Source: Chryseomonas sp014190935 (lineage in GTDB: Bacteria > Pseudomonadota > Gammaproteobacteria > Pseudomonadales > Pseudomonadaceae). Taken from it: DNA of 64,000 bases. The notes under the pieces are model-generated. The model made no database searches, had not been told where the DNA came from, and saw only the letters and a list, made by a program, of their open reading frames with translations. A program made the translations under genes and the position numbers. The DNA lies in contig NZ_JACHVV010000001.1 in assembly GCF_014190935.1 (NCBI RefSeq), positions 1,240,001-1,304,000 of the forward strand, given 5' to 3'. Every line of letters starts with the position of its first letter. Within the stretch, counting starts at the first letter, position 1. Below, piece after piece: positions 19,230-26,685 of this stretch.

Positions 19230-19275
19230 GTCTATATGCTTAAAAGCGATGTTTCTTTATATATAAATCTATTCC
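19230..19275 (-). promoter_or_regulatory. AT-rich cysI promoter region
   Basis: A sharply AT-rich stretch in otherwise GC-rich DNA, about 105-150 bases before the cysI start. A possible -10 (TATAGA, minus strand, 19231-19236) lacks a good -35, as expected for an activator-dependent promoter. A CysB-type site is inferred, not shown. Confidence 0.4.
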
Positions 19276-19327
19276 GGCGATAAGCGGGAGTGGGGTGGAC
19301 GGCGCCGGACACCGCCCACCGCGGGCC

Positions 19328-20143
19328 TCAGTTCAGCCCCAGCTTGCCGCGCAGGGTGGAGAGGTCTTCGGCCAGGGTGTTGACCGGACCGACCAGGGCC
19401 TTGCGATCACGCTCGCTGACCTTGTCGTAGGTCTCGAAGCCACCGTCCTTAGTCTTGTACTTGGCCAGGATCTTGTCGACCGTGGCGAAGTTCTTGTCGA
19501 CCTTGGCGACAAAGGCCTGGTCCTGCTTCTCGATCTGCGGGCGGAACAGGTCGACGATCTTCTTGGCGCCGTCGACGTTGGCCTGGAAGTCGTAGAGATC
19601 GGTGTGGCTGTAGCGCTCTTCCTCGCCCGACACCTTGGTCGCCGCCACTTCCTCCATCAGCGCCGCGGCGCCACCCACCACCTTTTCCGGCGGGAAGGTC
19701 AGGCCGTCGACGCGGGCCTGCAGGTCCTTGACGTCGGCCAGCAGCTTGTCGGCGAGGGGGCCCTGGCCTTCGGTGGTGTTCTGGGTGAAGAGGGCGTGCT
19801 CCAGGCGATGGAAGCCGGTGAAGTCCTCGGACTTGACGCCCTGCTCGTGGTCGTCTTCGCGGGAGTCGATGGCGGCGTCCAGGTCGCTGAAGAGTTCGGC
19901 GATGGGCTCGACCTGCTCGTAGGAGACCCGGGTCGGGGCGTAGAGCTTGCGTGCGGTGGCCAGGTCGCCGCGCTTGACCGCCGCGGTGAAGGCCTGGGTC
20001 TGCTCGGTGAGCTTGGCCAGGTTGTCGGTGACATAGATCTTGTAGTCGGAGATGGGGCCGACCAGATCCAGCGGCGAGTTGGCAGCGAAGGCCGGCGTGG
20101 CGAGGGCCAGACCGAGGGCAACGGCGAGGAACGAGCGTTTCAT
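19328..20143 (-). CDS. Short EfeO/EfeM-type periplasmic iron protein (M75 family)
   Basis: A 271-residue exported protein: a Sec signal peptide (residues 1-20, ending PAFAA) and one imelysin/M75 domain. The conserved metal-site helix motif HRLEHALF (HxxE) and the ATKVSGEEERYSHTDL segment are present. It lacks the N-terminal cupredoxin domain of classical EfeO, matching the EfeM subtype. It is the last gene of the efe cluster and a paralogue of the upstream efeO. Likely role: periplasmic iron binding and delivery to EfeU. Start ATG 20143 follows the efeB stop by 21 bases. Confidence 0.88.
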   Translation of the reverse strand: MKRSFLAVALGLALATPAFAANSPLDLVGPISDYKIYVTDNLAKLTEQTQAFTAAVKRGDLATARKLYAPTRVSYEQVEPIAELFSDLDAAIDSREDDHEQGVKSEDFTGFHRLEHALFTQNTTEGQGPLADKLLADVKDLQARVDGLTFPPEKVVGGAAALMEEVAATKVSGEEERYSHTDLYDFQANVDGAKKIVDLFRPQIEKQDQAFVAKVDKNFATVDKILAKYKTKDGGFETYDKVSERDRKALVGPVNTLAEDLSTLRGKLGLN

Positions 20144-20164
20144 TCGACTTCTCCTGTCGAGGTG

Positions 20165-21457
20165 TTAAAGCGATGCGGCGGCCAGCAGGCTGCGGCCGAG
20201 GTAGTCCTTGGCATCGGTGATCCCCGGCAGGACGAAGAAGTAACCGCCGCCGATGGGCTTGATGTATTCCTCCAGGGGTTCGCCATCCAGACGCTTCTGC
20301 ACGGCGATGAAGCCCTGTTCCAGATCGGCCTGGTAGGCGATGAACAGCAGGCCCATGTCGAGCTGGCCGTTCTTGCGTACGCCATTGGAGTAGTTGAAGG
20401 GGCGGCGCAGGATCAGGTTGCGCTGGCTTGCCGCGGTGCGGGGGTTGGCCAGGCGGATATGGGCGTCCAGCGGCGTGACCTTGCCCTTGGGATCGCTGGC
20501 GTAATCCGGCACATCGGTCTCGTGACCGCCAGCCATGGGCGCGCCACTGGCCTTGCGCCGCCCGAAGATGGCTTCCTGCTCCTGCAGCGGGGTGCGATCC
20601 CAGCGCTCGACGAAATTGCGGATGAGGCGCACCGCCTGGTAGCTGCCCTGGGCGGCCCAGGCCGGCTCGCTGCTGCCGGGCTGGACCCAGACGATCCGGT
20701 CCATCGCCTGCGGGTCGGTGGAGTCGGGGTTGGCCGAGCCGTCGCGAAAGCCGAGGAAGTTGCGCGCGCTCTCCGCGGGTTGCCCGGGTGGCGGATCCTG
20801 CACCGGCACGCTGCCTTCCTGCTTCCAGCGGATCGCCAGCAGGTCGGGCAGGTTCTTCACGATGTCGCGCAGGGCGTGGATGTTGGTGTCCGGGGTGTTG
20901 GCACAGAACTGCAGGCAGAGATCGCCGTGGCAGCAGTCCGCTTCCAGGGCGTCGTTGGGAAAGCCGGTCATGCGTTGCAGTTGCCGCGGCTTGACCGCGC
21001 TCAGGCCGAAGCGGTCGTCGAATAGCGACTCACCCACCGAGACGGTGATGGTGAGGTTGTCCGGCGTGACCACCGGGCCGAGGATGCCGGAATCCAGCGG
21101 CGGCAACCTGGGATCGACCTCCGGCACCGGGCCACCCTGCATGAGAAAGCGGATGCGCTCGTCGAGGGTCCGCAGCAGGCGTTCCAGGTCCTCACGATCG
21201 CTGGCCAGCACATCGAAGGCCACGATCATTCCGGCCGCCGGACGCGGGGTGACGACGCCGCTCTGGTGCCGGCCCAGGAACGCCTGGCGCTGGTGGGTAT
21301 TGGCGCTGCCGGGGGCACGGGTCACCTCGGCGGTGCTGGCCGCTCGGGCGTGCATCGGGCAGAGCCCGGCACCGGCCAGGGCCACGCTGGCGGCGCCGAG
21401 GCCACCCAGCAGGCGGCGACGTTCGATGTTGGGCTGATCGGGAGCGGACTTCTTCAT
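20165..21457 (-). CDS. efeB: EfeB, Tat-exported DyP-type haem peroxidase
   Basis: A 430-residue dye-decolorizing peroxidase. The twin-arginine signal is IERRRLLGGLGAASVALAGA. The DyP hallmark GFRDG is at 236-240 (distal Asp D239), and the proximal haem histidine is probably H333 in DAHIRLANPR. In E. coli EfeB works with EfeU and EfeO to take up ferrous iron at low pH; it has also been proposed to extract iron from haem, which is debated. The start ATG 21457 overlaps the efeO stop by the ATGA motif, so the two are translationally coupled. Confidence 0.94.
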   Translation of the reverse strand: MKKSAPDQPNIERRRLLGGLGAASVALAGAGLCPMHARAASTAEVTRAPGSANTHQRQAFLGRHQSGVVTPRPAAGMIVAFDVLASDREDLERLLRTLDERIRFLMQGGPVPEVDPRLPPLDSGILGPVVTPDNLTITVSVGESLFDDRFGLSAVKPRQLQRMTGFPNDALEADCCHGDLCLQFCANTPDTNIHALRDIVKNLPDLLAIRWKQEGSVPVQDPPPGQPAESARNFLGFRDGSANPDSTDPQAMDRIVWVQPGSSEPAWAAQGSYQAVRLIRNFVERWDRTPLQEQEAIFGRRKASGAPMAGGHETDVPDYASDPKGKVTPLDAHIRLANPRTAASQRNLILRRPFNYSNGVRKNGQLDMGLLFIAYQADLEQGFIAVQKRLDGEPLEEYIKPIGGGYFFVLPGITDAKDYLGRSLLAAASL

Positions 21458-22653
21458 GGCGTGGTCTTGGTCGCGGCAAGGCCGAGGGCCGGGGCGACCT
21501 GGTCGAGCGAGTCGGCCAGGGCCTGGGCCGCGGCGGCGATGCGCTGGCGGTCGTCAGGGGACAGGGAAGAGTAGGGGCGCTGGACATCGCCCAGGGCCGC
21601 GGCCAAGGCGTCGGCCTGGGTATCCAGGCGTTGCTGCAGCTCGGGATGCCCCTTGCCGAGCAGCGGGCGCAGCAACTCGATCACCTTGCGCGTGCCGTCC
21701 AGATTGGCGGCGAAACCGGGCAGGACGAGCTGGCTGTAGCGTTCTTCTTCGCCCGAGATACGGGTACTGGCCAGGTTGTGCAGCAGGCGCGCGGCGTTGC
21801 CGCTGAGTTGCTCGGGCGGCAGCGACTGACCGAGCAGGGCGTCGCGCAGGGCGGCGGCGTCCTGCTCGAGGCGGGTGGCGACCGGTGCCAGGTCCTGGGT
21901 GCTGTTGCCGGCGAAGAGTGCCTGTTCGAGGCGATGGAAGCCACCGAAGGCCGGATCCTGCTCGCGCTTTTCATAGTAGTCGGCACGGGCGTTGAGGCGA
22001 TTGTCCAGTTCGGCGAAGCGCTGCGCGGTCGCTGCCAGGCGCTGGTAGGGCAGGCGGGCTGCCGCATAGGCGGCGCGCGCCTGCTCCAGGTCGCCCGCAG
22101 CCAGCGCCTGCTGCAGGGTGGCGAGGCCCTGCAGCAACAGGCGGCTCTGCTGATTCAGGTAGACGCGGTATTCCGACAGCGGGCCGACGAACTGGGTCAG
22201 GGTCGGACCGGCCTTGCTGGCGGCTTCCGAGGCGGCGGTCGGCAGTACCTTCAGCGTGCCGCGCGGATTGCTCAGCAGACCGCAGGTGATGGCGTAGTCA
22301 CCAGGGGCCAGGGTGGCATTGATGACCTGGCTGAGGCCGGGGGCGATGTTCTCGCGCTCCTCGACCACCAGGACGCCATCGAGAATCTCCCACTCCACCG
22401 CCCGGTCCGAGCGGTTGACGATACGAAAGCGCGCCGGCCCGGCAGGCACTTCCAGGGCGTTGGGTTCGCAGCGATTGGCCAGGATATCGACCTTGATTTC
22501 GCCGTCGGCCACACTGGCGTGACGCTCGCCTGCGGAGCGCGAGGCGTAGTAGAAGGCGGCGGCCGCCACGATCAGCAGCGTGGCCGAGCCGACCACGGCC
22601 AGGCGCATGGCCGTGGAGCCGTGCTTCGGCGAATGGGGGTTGGCGTTGTTCAA
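21454..22653 (-). CDS. efeO: EfeO, cupredoxin plus M75-domain iron-uptake protein
   Basis: About 399 residues if started at TTG 22653. An N-terminal membrane/signal segment (about 17-37) is followed by a cupredoxin domain (about 45-140, IKVDILANRCEPNALEVPAG ... GDYAITCGLLSNPRGTL) and an imelysin/M75 domain with the metal motif FHRLEQALFA. The TTG start overlaps the efeU stop (TTGA) and has GGAG 8 bases upstream. The first in-frame ATG (22608) lacks a ribosome-binding site and is the alternative. It oxidises and binds iron for the EfeU permease. Its stop overlaps the efeB start. Confidence 0.88.
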   Translation of the reverse strand: MNNANPHSPKHGSTAMRLAVVGSATLLIVAAAAFYYASRSAGERHASVADGEIKVDILANRCEPNALEVPAGPARFRIVNRSDRAVEWEILDGVLVVEERENIAPGLSQVINATLAPGDYAITCGLLSNPRGTLKVLPTAASEAASKAGPTLTQFVGPLSEYRVYLNQQSRLLLQGLATLQQALAAGDLEQARAAYAAARLPYQRLAATAQRFAELDNRLNARADYYEKREQDPAFGGFHRLEQALFAGNSTQDLAPVATRLEQDAAALRDALLGQSLPPEQLSGNAARLLHNLASTRISGEEERYSQLVLPGFAANLDGTRKVIELLRPLLGKGHPELQQRLDTQADALAAALGDVQRPYSSLSPDDRQRIAAAAQALADSLDQVAPALGLAATKTTP

Positions 22654-23504
22654 GACGGGCGCTCCAGCGAGGCAGGGGTGGTCACGGCAGGACGCTGGGG
22701 CGGCGCCGGGGTACGGAAGAACAGCGGCAGGGTGACTGCCAGGAACAGCAGGTAGGCGCCAAGGGTGCTGACGGTCGGGGTGTCCTGATAGCCGAACATC
22801 CCGGCCAGTACCGTACCGACCGGGCCGTCGGCGGGCAGTACGTGACTCCAGTCGAACAGCACCTGCTGCAGCGAATTCCACAGGCCGGCTTCATGCAGGG
22901 CCTTGACCGAGTTGGTGAACAGGCCAGCCGCGACGAAGAGGATGAACAGGCCGGTGAAGCGGAAGAACTTGCCCAGGTTCAGGCGCACGCCACCGGTATA
23001 GAGGCCATAGCCCACGGCAATGGCGATGATCAGCCCCAGCAGGGCACCCACGGGCGCGCCGGGGCCGGCGCTCTGCTGGAAGATCGCCAGCAGGAAGAAC
23101 ACGGTTTCCAGGCCCTCGCGGGCGACCGCCAGGAAGACCATCCCGATCAGGGCATATACCTGGTTGCGCGAGGCGGACAGGGCGTTCTCCAGGGAGTCGT
23201 GCAGTTCGGTCTTGATCGAACGCGCCGCCTTGCGCATCCAGAACACCATGGAGGTGAGGATGGCGGTGGCTGCCAGGCCGACCACCGCTTCGAACAGCTC
23301 CTGCTGACGCTGCGGGAATTCGGCGCTGGCCAGTTGCAGGCCGGCGCCGACGAACAGCGACAGGGCGGCGGCCAGCATCACGCCGATCCAGACCGCGGGC
23401 ATCCAGTGGCCGCGACCGGTCCGTTGCAGATAGCTGGCGATGATGCCAACGATGAGCGCCGCTTCGATGCCTTCGCGGAGCATGATCAGAAAGGGAACGA
23501 GCAT
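22650..23504 (-). CDS. efeU: EfeU ferrous iron permease (FTR1 family)
   Basis: A 284-residue, seven-helix iron permease. Both REGxE motifs are present: LREGIEA at residues 9-15 in TM1 and AREGLET in the middle of the protein, providing the iron-binding glutamates. The start at ATG 23504 matches the usual beginning (MLVPFLIMLREG); a GTG four codons earlier (23516) is possible. It is the first gene of the minus-strand efeU-efeO-efeB-efeM operon. The 150 bases upstream hold two palindromes that may be an iron-responsive operator. Confidence 0.94.
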   Translation of the reverse strand: MLVPFLIMLREGIEAALIVGIIASYLQRTGRGHWMPAVWIGVMLAAALSLFVGAGLQLASAEFPQRQQELFEAVVGLAATAILTSMVFWMRKAARSIKTELHDSLENALSASRNQVYALIGMVFLAVAREGLETVFFLLAIFQQSAGPGAPVGALLGLIIAIAVGYGLYTGGVRLNLGKFFRFTGLFILFVAAGLFTNSVKALHEAGLWNSLQQVLFDWSHVLPADGPVGTVLAGMFGYQDTPTVSTLGAYLLFLAVTLPLFFRTPAPPQRPAVTTPASLERPS

Positions 23505-23554
23505 GAAAGCTATCACCGACGGAAGCGAAGGGGCGCAGAGGCGCCCGCAGGTCG

Positions 23555-23583
23555 GTGATTTGTATCACAATGATTCAGATTGT
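23555..23583. promoter_or_regulatory. Candidate iron-responsive operator before efeU
   Basis: Two adjoining inverted repeats in an AT-rich stretch: GTGAT-TTGT-ATCAC (23555-23568) and ACAAT-GATTCAG-ATTGT (23567-23583). Position (50-80 bases before the efeU start) and AT-rich palindromy fit a Fur-type site, but the match to the 19-bp Fur consensus is only partial. Confidence 0.35.
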
Positions 23584-23654
23584 TAAATGCGGATGATTCT
23601 CGTGCCTCGCGGATCCGCTGACTGGTTGGCAGCGAATCCCCCTACTGCGGAGTC

Positions 23655-24677
23655 TCAGGCGCGAAAGACCACGGCGGTATCCGGCGCCTTGCCGGTAGCG
23701 AAGCGGCGGATCTCGCGCCAGCTGCGCAGATCGACCACCGCCAGCTGGTTGTCTTCCAGGGCCGCGAACAGGCGCTCGCCACGGGGATCAAGGTTGAGTC
23801 CGGGCACCGAGCTGCCCATGGGCAGATAGGCGGCTTCGGCGAGGGTATCGGGCCGCAGCAGCGAGAGGCTCTTGTCCGCCAGGTTGGAAACCAGCAGGCG
23901 GCCATCGGGTAGGGCGGCTACCCGTACCGCTTCGCCGCGCAGCTTGACCTGGCGGAGCGGCGTCAGGTCGCGGGCATCCAGCGCATGGAGGATGCCGGCG
24001 AAGCGATCCAGCACATAGAAGGTGCGCTCGTCCGGACTCAGGCAGCAGCCCTCCGGCGCCTGGCCAAGATACCTTTTCACCGGCAGCACGGCGGGATTGT
24101 GCGCATCGACCAGGATCACCAGACCGCTCAGGGTATCGGCAACATAGGCACGACGGCCGTCACGGGTCAGTACGAAGTAGTGGCTGCGGGTGCCGCCGAC
24201 CGGGACGATCTGGCTGGGTGATTCGGCGGTGGCGGGTTGATCGAAGCGGATGAGCAGCGAGTCGGTCTCGCTGAGCACATAGAGGCGACCCTGGTCGTCC
24301 AGGCGCATGCCGTGCAGGCGGTGATAGGGCGACAGGTCGATGGATCTCACCAGCCGGCGCTCGGCGAGATCGATCACGCTGACCTGGTGGCCGCCCTCGC
24401 CAGGCGCCTGCCAGCTCTTGACCCCGTACTGGCCGACGTAGGCATAGCGACCCTGGCGGTTGGCGACGATCTCGTGGGGTTGCTCGGGCAGTTCCAGGCC
24501 GCCGACGCGCTTGCCGTCGGCCAGGCGATAAAAGCCGATGCCGGGGGCTTCCTTCTCGACCAGGGCGAGATATTCGTCGTCCGCCGCGAAGGCGTGGAGC
24601 GGATAGCCGCCCAGCAGGGGCAGGGCGGCACTGGCAGCCAGCAGGCCAAGGGTCCGGCGGCGATTCAAGTGGGGCAT
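23655..24677 (-). CDS. Tat-exported YncE-like beta-propeller protein
   Basis: A 340-residue periplasmic protein. The N-terminus LNRRRTLGLLAASAALPLLG is a twin-arginine-type signal. The rest is a series of about seven YVTN-like beta-propeller blades (for example RYAYVGQYGVKSW, RRAYVADTLSGLVILVD, RLLVSNLADKSLSLLRP). No catalytic motif is seen; such proteins usually bind ligands or act as scaffolds. ATG 24677 is supported by GGAG 7 bases upstream. It lies upstream of efeU on the same strand with a 150-base gap that contains the candidate operator, so co-regulation with iron uptake is possible but unproven. Confidence 0.8.
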   Translation of the reverse strand: MPHLNRRRTLGLLAASAALPLLGGYPLHAFAADDEYLALVEKEAPGIGFYRLADGKRVGGLELPEQPHEIVANRQGRYAYVGQYGVKSWQAPGEGGHQVSVIDLAERRLVRSIDLSPYHRLHGMRLDDQGRLYVLSETDSLLIRFDQPATAESPSQIVPVGGTRSHYFVLTRDGRRAYVADTLSGLVILVDAHNPAVLPVKRYLGQAPEGCCLSPDERTFYVLDRFAGILHALDARDLTPLRQVKLRGEAVRVAALPDGRLLVSNLADKSLSLLRPDTLAEAAYLPMGSSVPGLNLDPRGERLFAALEDNQLAVVDLRSWREIRRFATGKAPDTAVVFRA

Positions 24678-24728
24678 AGGAGGTCTCCCGAGGGGCAAGC
24701 CTCCCTGCCAGGGTCAAGCGAATCCGTG

Positions 24729-25133
24729 CTAGTCGAATAGACCCTTGAACCAGGTCCAAACTCCGAAGGAGTAGTCGGGAAAGATGTCGATGCCCAGCGC
24801 CGACTTGAGCAGATAGAGCAGCAGCAGGCCCACCAGGCCGCAGGCCAGCAGGATCACCGCCAGCACCGTGGCCTTGCCGAGCAGGGACAATTCCTGCTCC
24901 AGGCGCGAGAGCTGACGGTAGTTGCGACCGGCGAGGAAGACGAAGTAGTAGCGGCGGTGCCAGAACTTGACGGTGCCGCGAAGATCGACACTGTGCTTGC
25001 CCCAGCTGCGGGTGCCGAAGGCCAGCTTGAGGGCTTCCAGCTGCTCCTCGGTAAAGGATTCACGCAGCTCTTCGGGCAGGCGTTCCTTCAGGCCGGCGAT
25101 GAAGGGGTCGTGGCGTTTGATGCGATCCTGCAT
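24729..25133 (-). CDS. Small conserved membrane protein, unknown function
   Basis: A 134-residue protein. The N-terminal ~85 residues are soluble and charged (EELRESFTEEQLEALKLAFG, then GTVKFWHRRYYFVFLAGRNY). One strong membrane helix follows (about residues 88-112, VLAVILLACGLVGLLLLYLL) with a short C-terminal tail rich in Trp/Phe. I recognise it as a conserved pseudomonad protein but know no function for it. ATG 25133 has AGGGAAG upstream. It lies between the RlmN-like gene and the beta-propeller gene on the same strand. Confidence 0.75.
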   Translation of the reverse strand: MQDRIKRHDPFIAGLKERLPEELRESFTEEQLEALKLAFGTRSWGKHSVDLRGTVKFWHRRYYFVFLAGRNYRQLSRLEQELSLLGKATVLAVILLACGLVGLLLLYLLKSALGIDIFPDYSFGVWTWFKGLFD

Positions 25134-25233
25134 GGAAAAGCTTCCCTCTGAATGGTGCGAATGCACTCTGAGGGAACACCAGGCCGGGCGTTCCGCCGCA
25201 CCTGATGGGCGGGGCCGCGCGCAGGACGATCGG

Positions 25234-26262
25234 TCAGGCGCTGACCCGTACGGGGCGCAGCACCTCGGCCCGGGCGCGCAGCTGGCCACAACCGCCATCG
25301 ACATCCTGGCCCGCGGAATTGCGCACCTTGGTGAGCAGGCCGCGGCTGTGCAGGTAGCGCACGATCTGCACGATGCGCTCGCCGTCGGGGCGCTGGTAGT
25401 CGTCCACTTCCAGGCTGTTGTAGGGAATCAGGTTGAGCACGCCGTACTTGCCCTTCATCAGCCGCAGCAATTCGTCCATCTCGTCCTGGCCGTCGTTGAT
25501 GCCGGCCAGCAGCGTCCACTGGTACTGAATCGGATAGCCGATCAACCGGGCATAGGCTTCACCCTGTTCGATCAGCTCGCCCGGTTCGTAGCGGGGCGCC
25601 TTGGGCAGCAGCCGGGCCCGCCGCTCGGCATTGGTGCTGTGCAGCGACAGCGCCAGCGCCGGCCTGACCGCCTGCCGGGGCAGGCGGTCGAACACCCGCG
25701 GATCGCCGACGGTGGAAAACACCAGGTTGCGATGGCCGATCCCGCCGGCCGTGCCCAGCAGGTCGATGGCTTCCAGCACGTTGTCCAGGTTGTGCGCCGG
25801 CTCGCCCATGCCCATGAAGACCACCTTCTTGACCGACCTAATGCGTCGCGCCAGGGCCACTTGGGCGACGATCTCGGCGCTGCCCACCTGACGCAGGAGG
25901 CCGCTCTTGCCAGTCATGCAGAAGACGCAGCCCACCGCGCAACCGACCTGGGACGACACGCAAAGCCCATCGCGGGGCAACAGCACGCTTTCCACCGCCT
26001 GGCCATCGCCAAGGGTCACCAGCATCCGTGCCGAACCGTCGGCCCCCGGGTGCTCCGAGGTCACCCGGGCCAGGCCTTCCAGCCGCGCGGTCAGCGCCGG
26101 GATGGCCTGGCGCACCTCCAGTGGCAGGAAGTTTTCCGCCTGCTGGCGCCGGGTGCCGGTATCCAGGGGCAGCCCCTGGCACCAGGCGCGCAGGATCCGG
26201 GCACTGTGCTTGGGCTTGGCGCCGGCATCGGCGAGAGACTGGACGACATCGGAAATACGCAT
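25234..26262 (-). CDS. RlmN/Cfr-family radical-SAM RNA methyltransferase (paralogue)
   Basis: A 342-residue radical-SAM methyltransferase. The 4Fe-4S motif C108-x3-C112-x2-C115 (GCAVGCVFC) is intact. The two catalytic cysteines of RlmN have equivalents: C101 in LCVSSQ and C325 near the C-terminus (GGCGQL). The SAM-binding GMGEPAHNLD segment is also present. It is shorter than RlmN (about 380) because the N-terminal helical part is reduced. True rlmN is normally next to ndk elsewhere in Pseudomonas, so this is probably the second family member of the genus. The target (23S A2503, tRNA or another base) cannot be read from sequence. Confidence 0.87.
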   Translation of the reverse strand: MRISDVVQSLADAGAKPKHSARILRAWCQGLPLDTGTRRQQAENFLPLEVRQAIPALTARLEGLARVTSEHPGADGSARMLVTLGDGQAVESVLLPRDGLCVSSQVGCAVGCVFCMTGKSGLLRQVGSAEIVAQVALARRIRSVKKVVFMGMGEPAHNLDNVLEAIDLLGTAGGIGHRNLVFSTVGDPRVFDRLPRQAVRPALALSLHSTNAERRARLLPKAPRYEPGELIEQGEAYARLIGYPIQYQWTLLAGINDGQDEMDELLRLMKGKYGVLNLIPYNSLEVDDYQRPDGERIVQIVRYLHSRGLLTKVRNSAGQDVDGGCGQLRARAEVLRPVRVSA

Positions 26263-26347
26263 GGGAAAAGGGCAGGTCGGGGGCGGGCGGCGATAATAGG
26301 ACAGGGCAGGGATGCTATCCTAGTCCTTTGCAAGACGAGGACCCGTC

Positions 26348-26650
26348 ATGAAGTTCATCCACCAGCGCGAGCATCTCAACGAGGGCGACCTGGTCGTCAT
26401 CCAGAGTTCGGGGGTGTGCAACATCCGCCTGATGAACGATGCCAATTTCCGCAGCTTCAAGAACGGCGGCCGCCACTCCTACCATGGCGGCGCCTTCGAC
26501 ACCTTTCCGGCGCGGATCACGGTACCCAGCACCGGCTTCTGGAACATCACCTTGGACACCGTCACCAAGCGGCCGATCAGCGTGACCCGTAAGCCCGAGA
26601 TCAAGCATTCGATCAAGATCGTTCGCCGCTCGCCTTCCGAGCTGCGCTGA
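26348..26650 (+). CDS. DUF1883 domain protein
   Basis: A 100-residue cytoplasmic protein consisting of one DUF1883 domain: MKFIHQREHLNEGDLVV at the start, NIRLMNDANFRSFKNGG in the centre and STGFWNITLDTV toward the end. The family is small and beta-rich, and its function is unknown. ATG 26348 follows ACGAGGA. It is transcribed divergently from the RlmN-like gene and convergently with the sugar dehydrogenase gene. Confidence 0.9.
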   Translation: MKFIHQREHLNEGDLVVIQSSGVCNIRLMNDANFRSFKNGGRHSYHGGAFDTFPARITVPSTGFWNITLDTVTKRPISVTRKPEIKHSIKIVRRSPSELR

Positions 26651-26685
26651 GTCGGCGGTCACCCCTCCCTGGGTGACGCCTGCCG

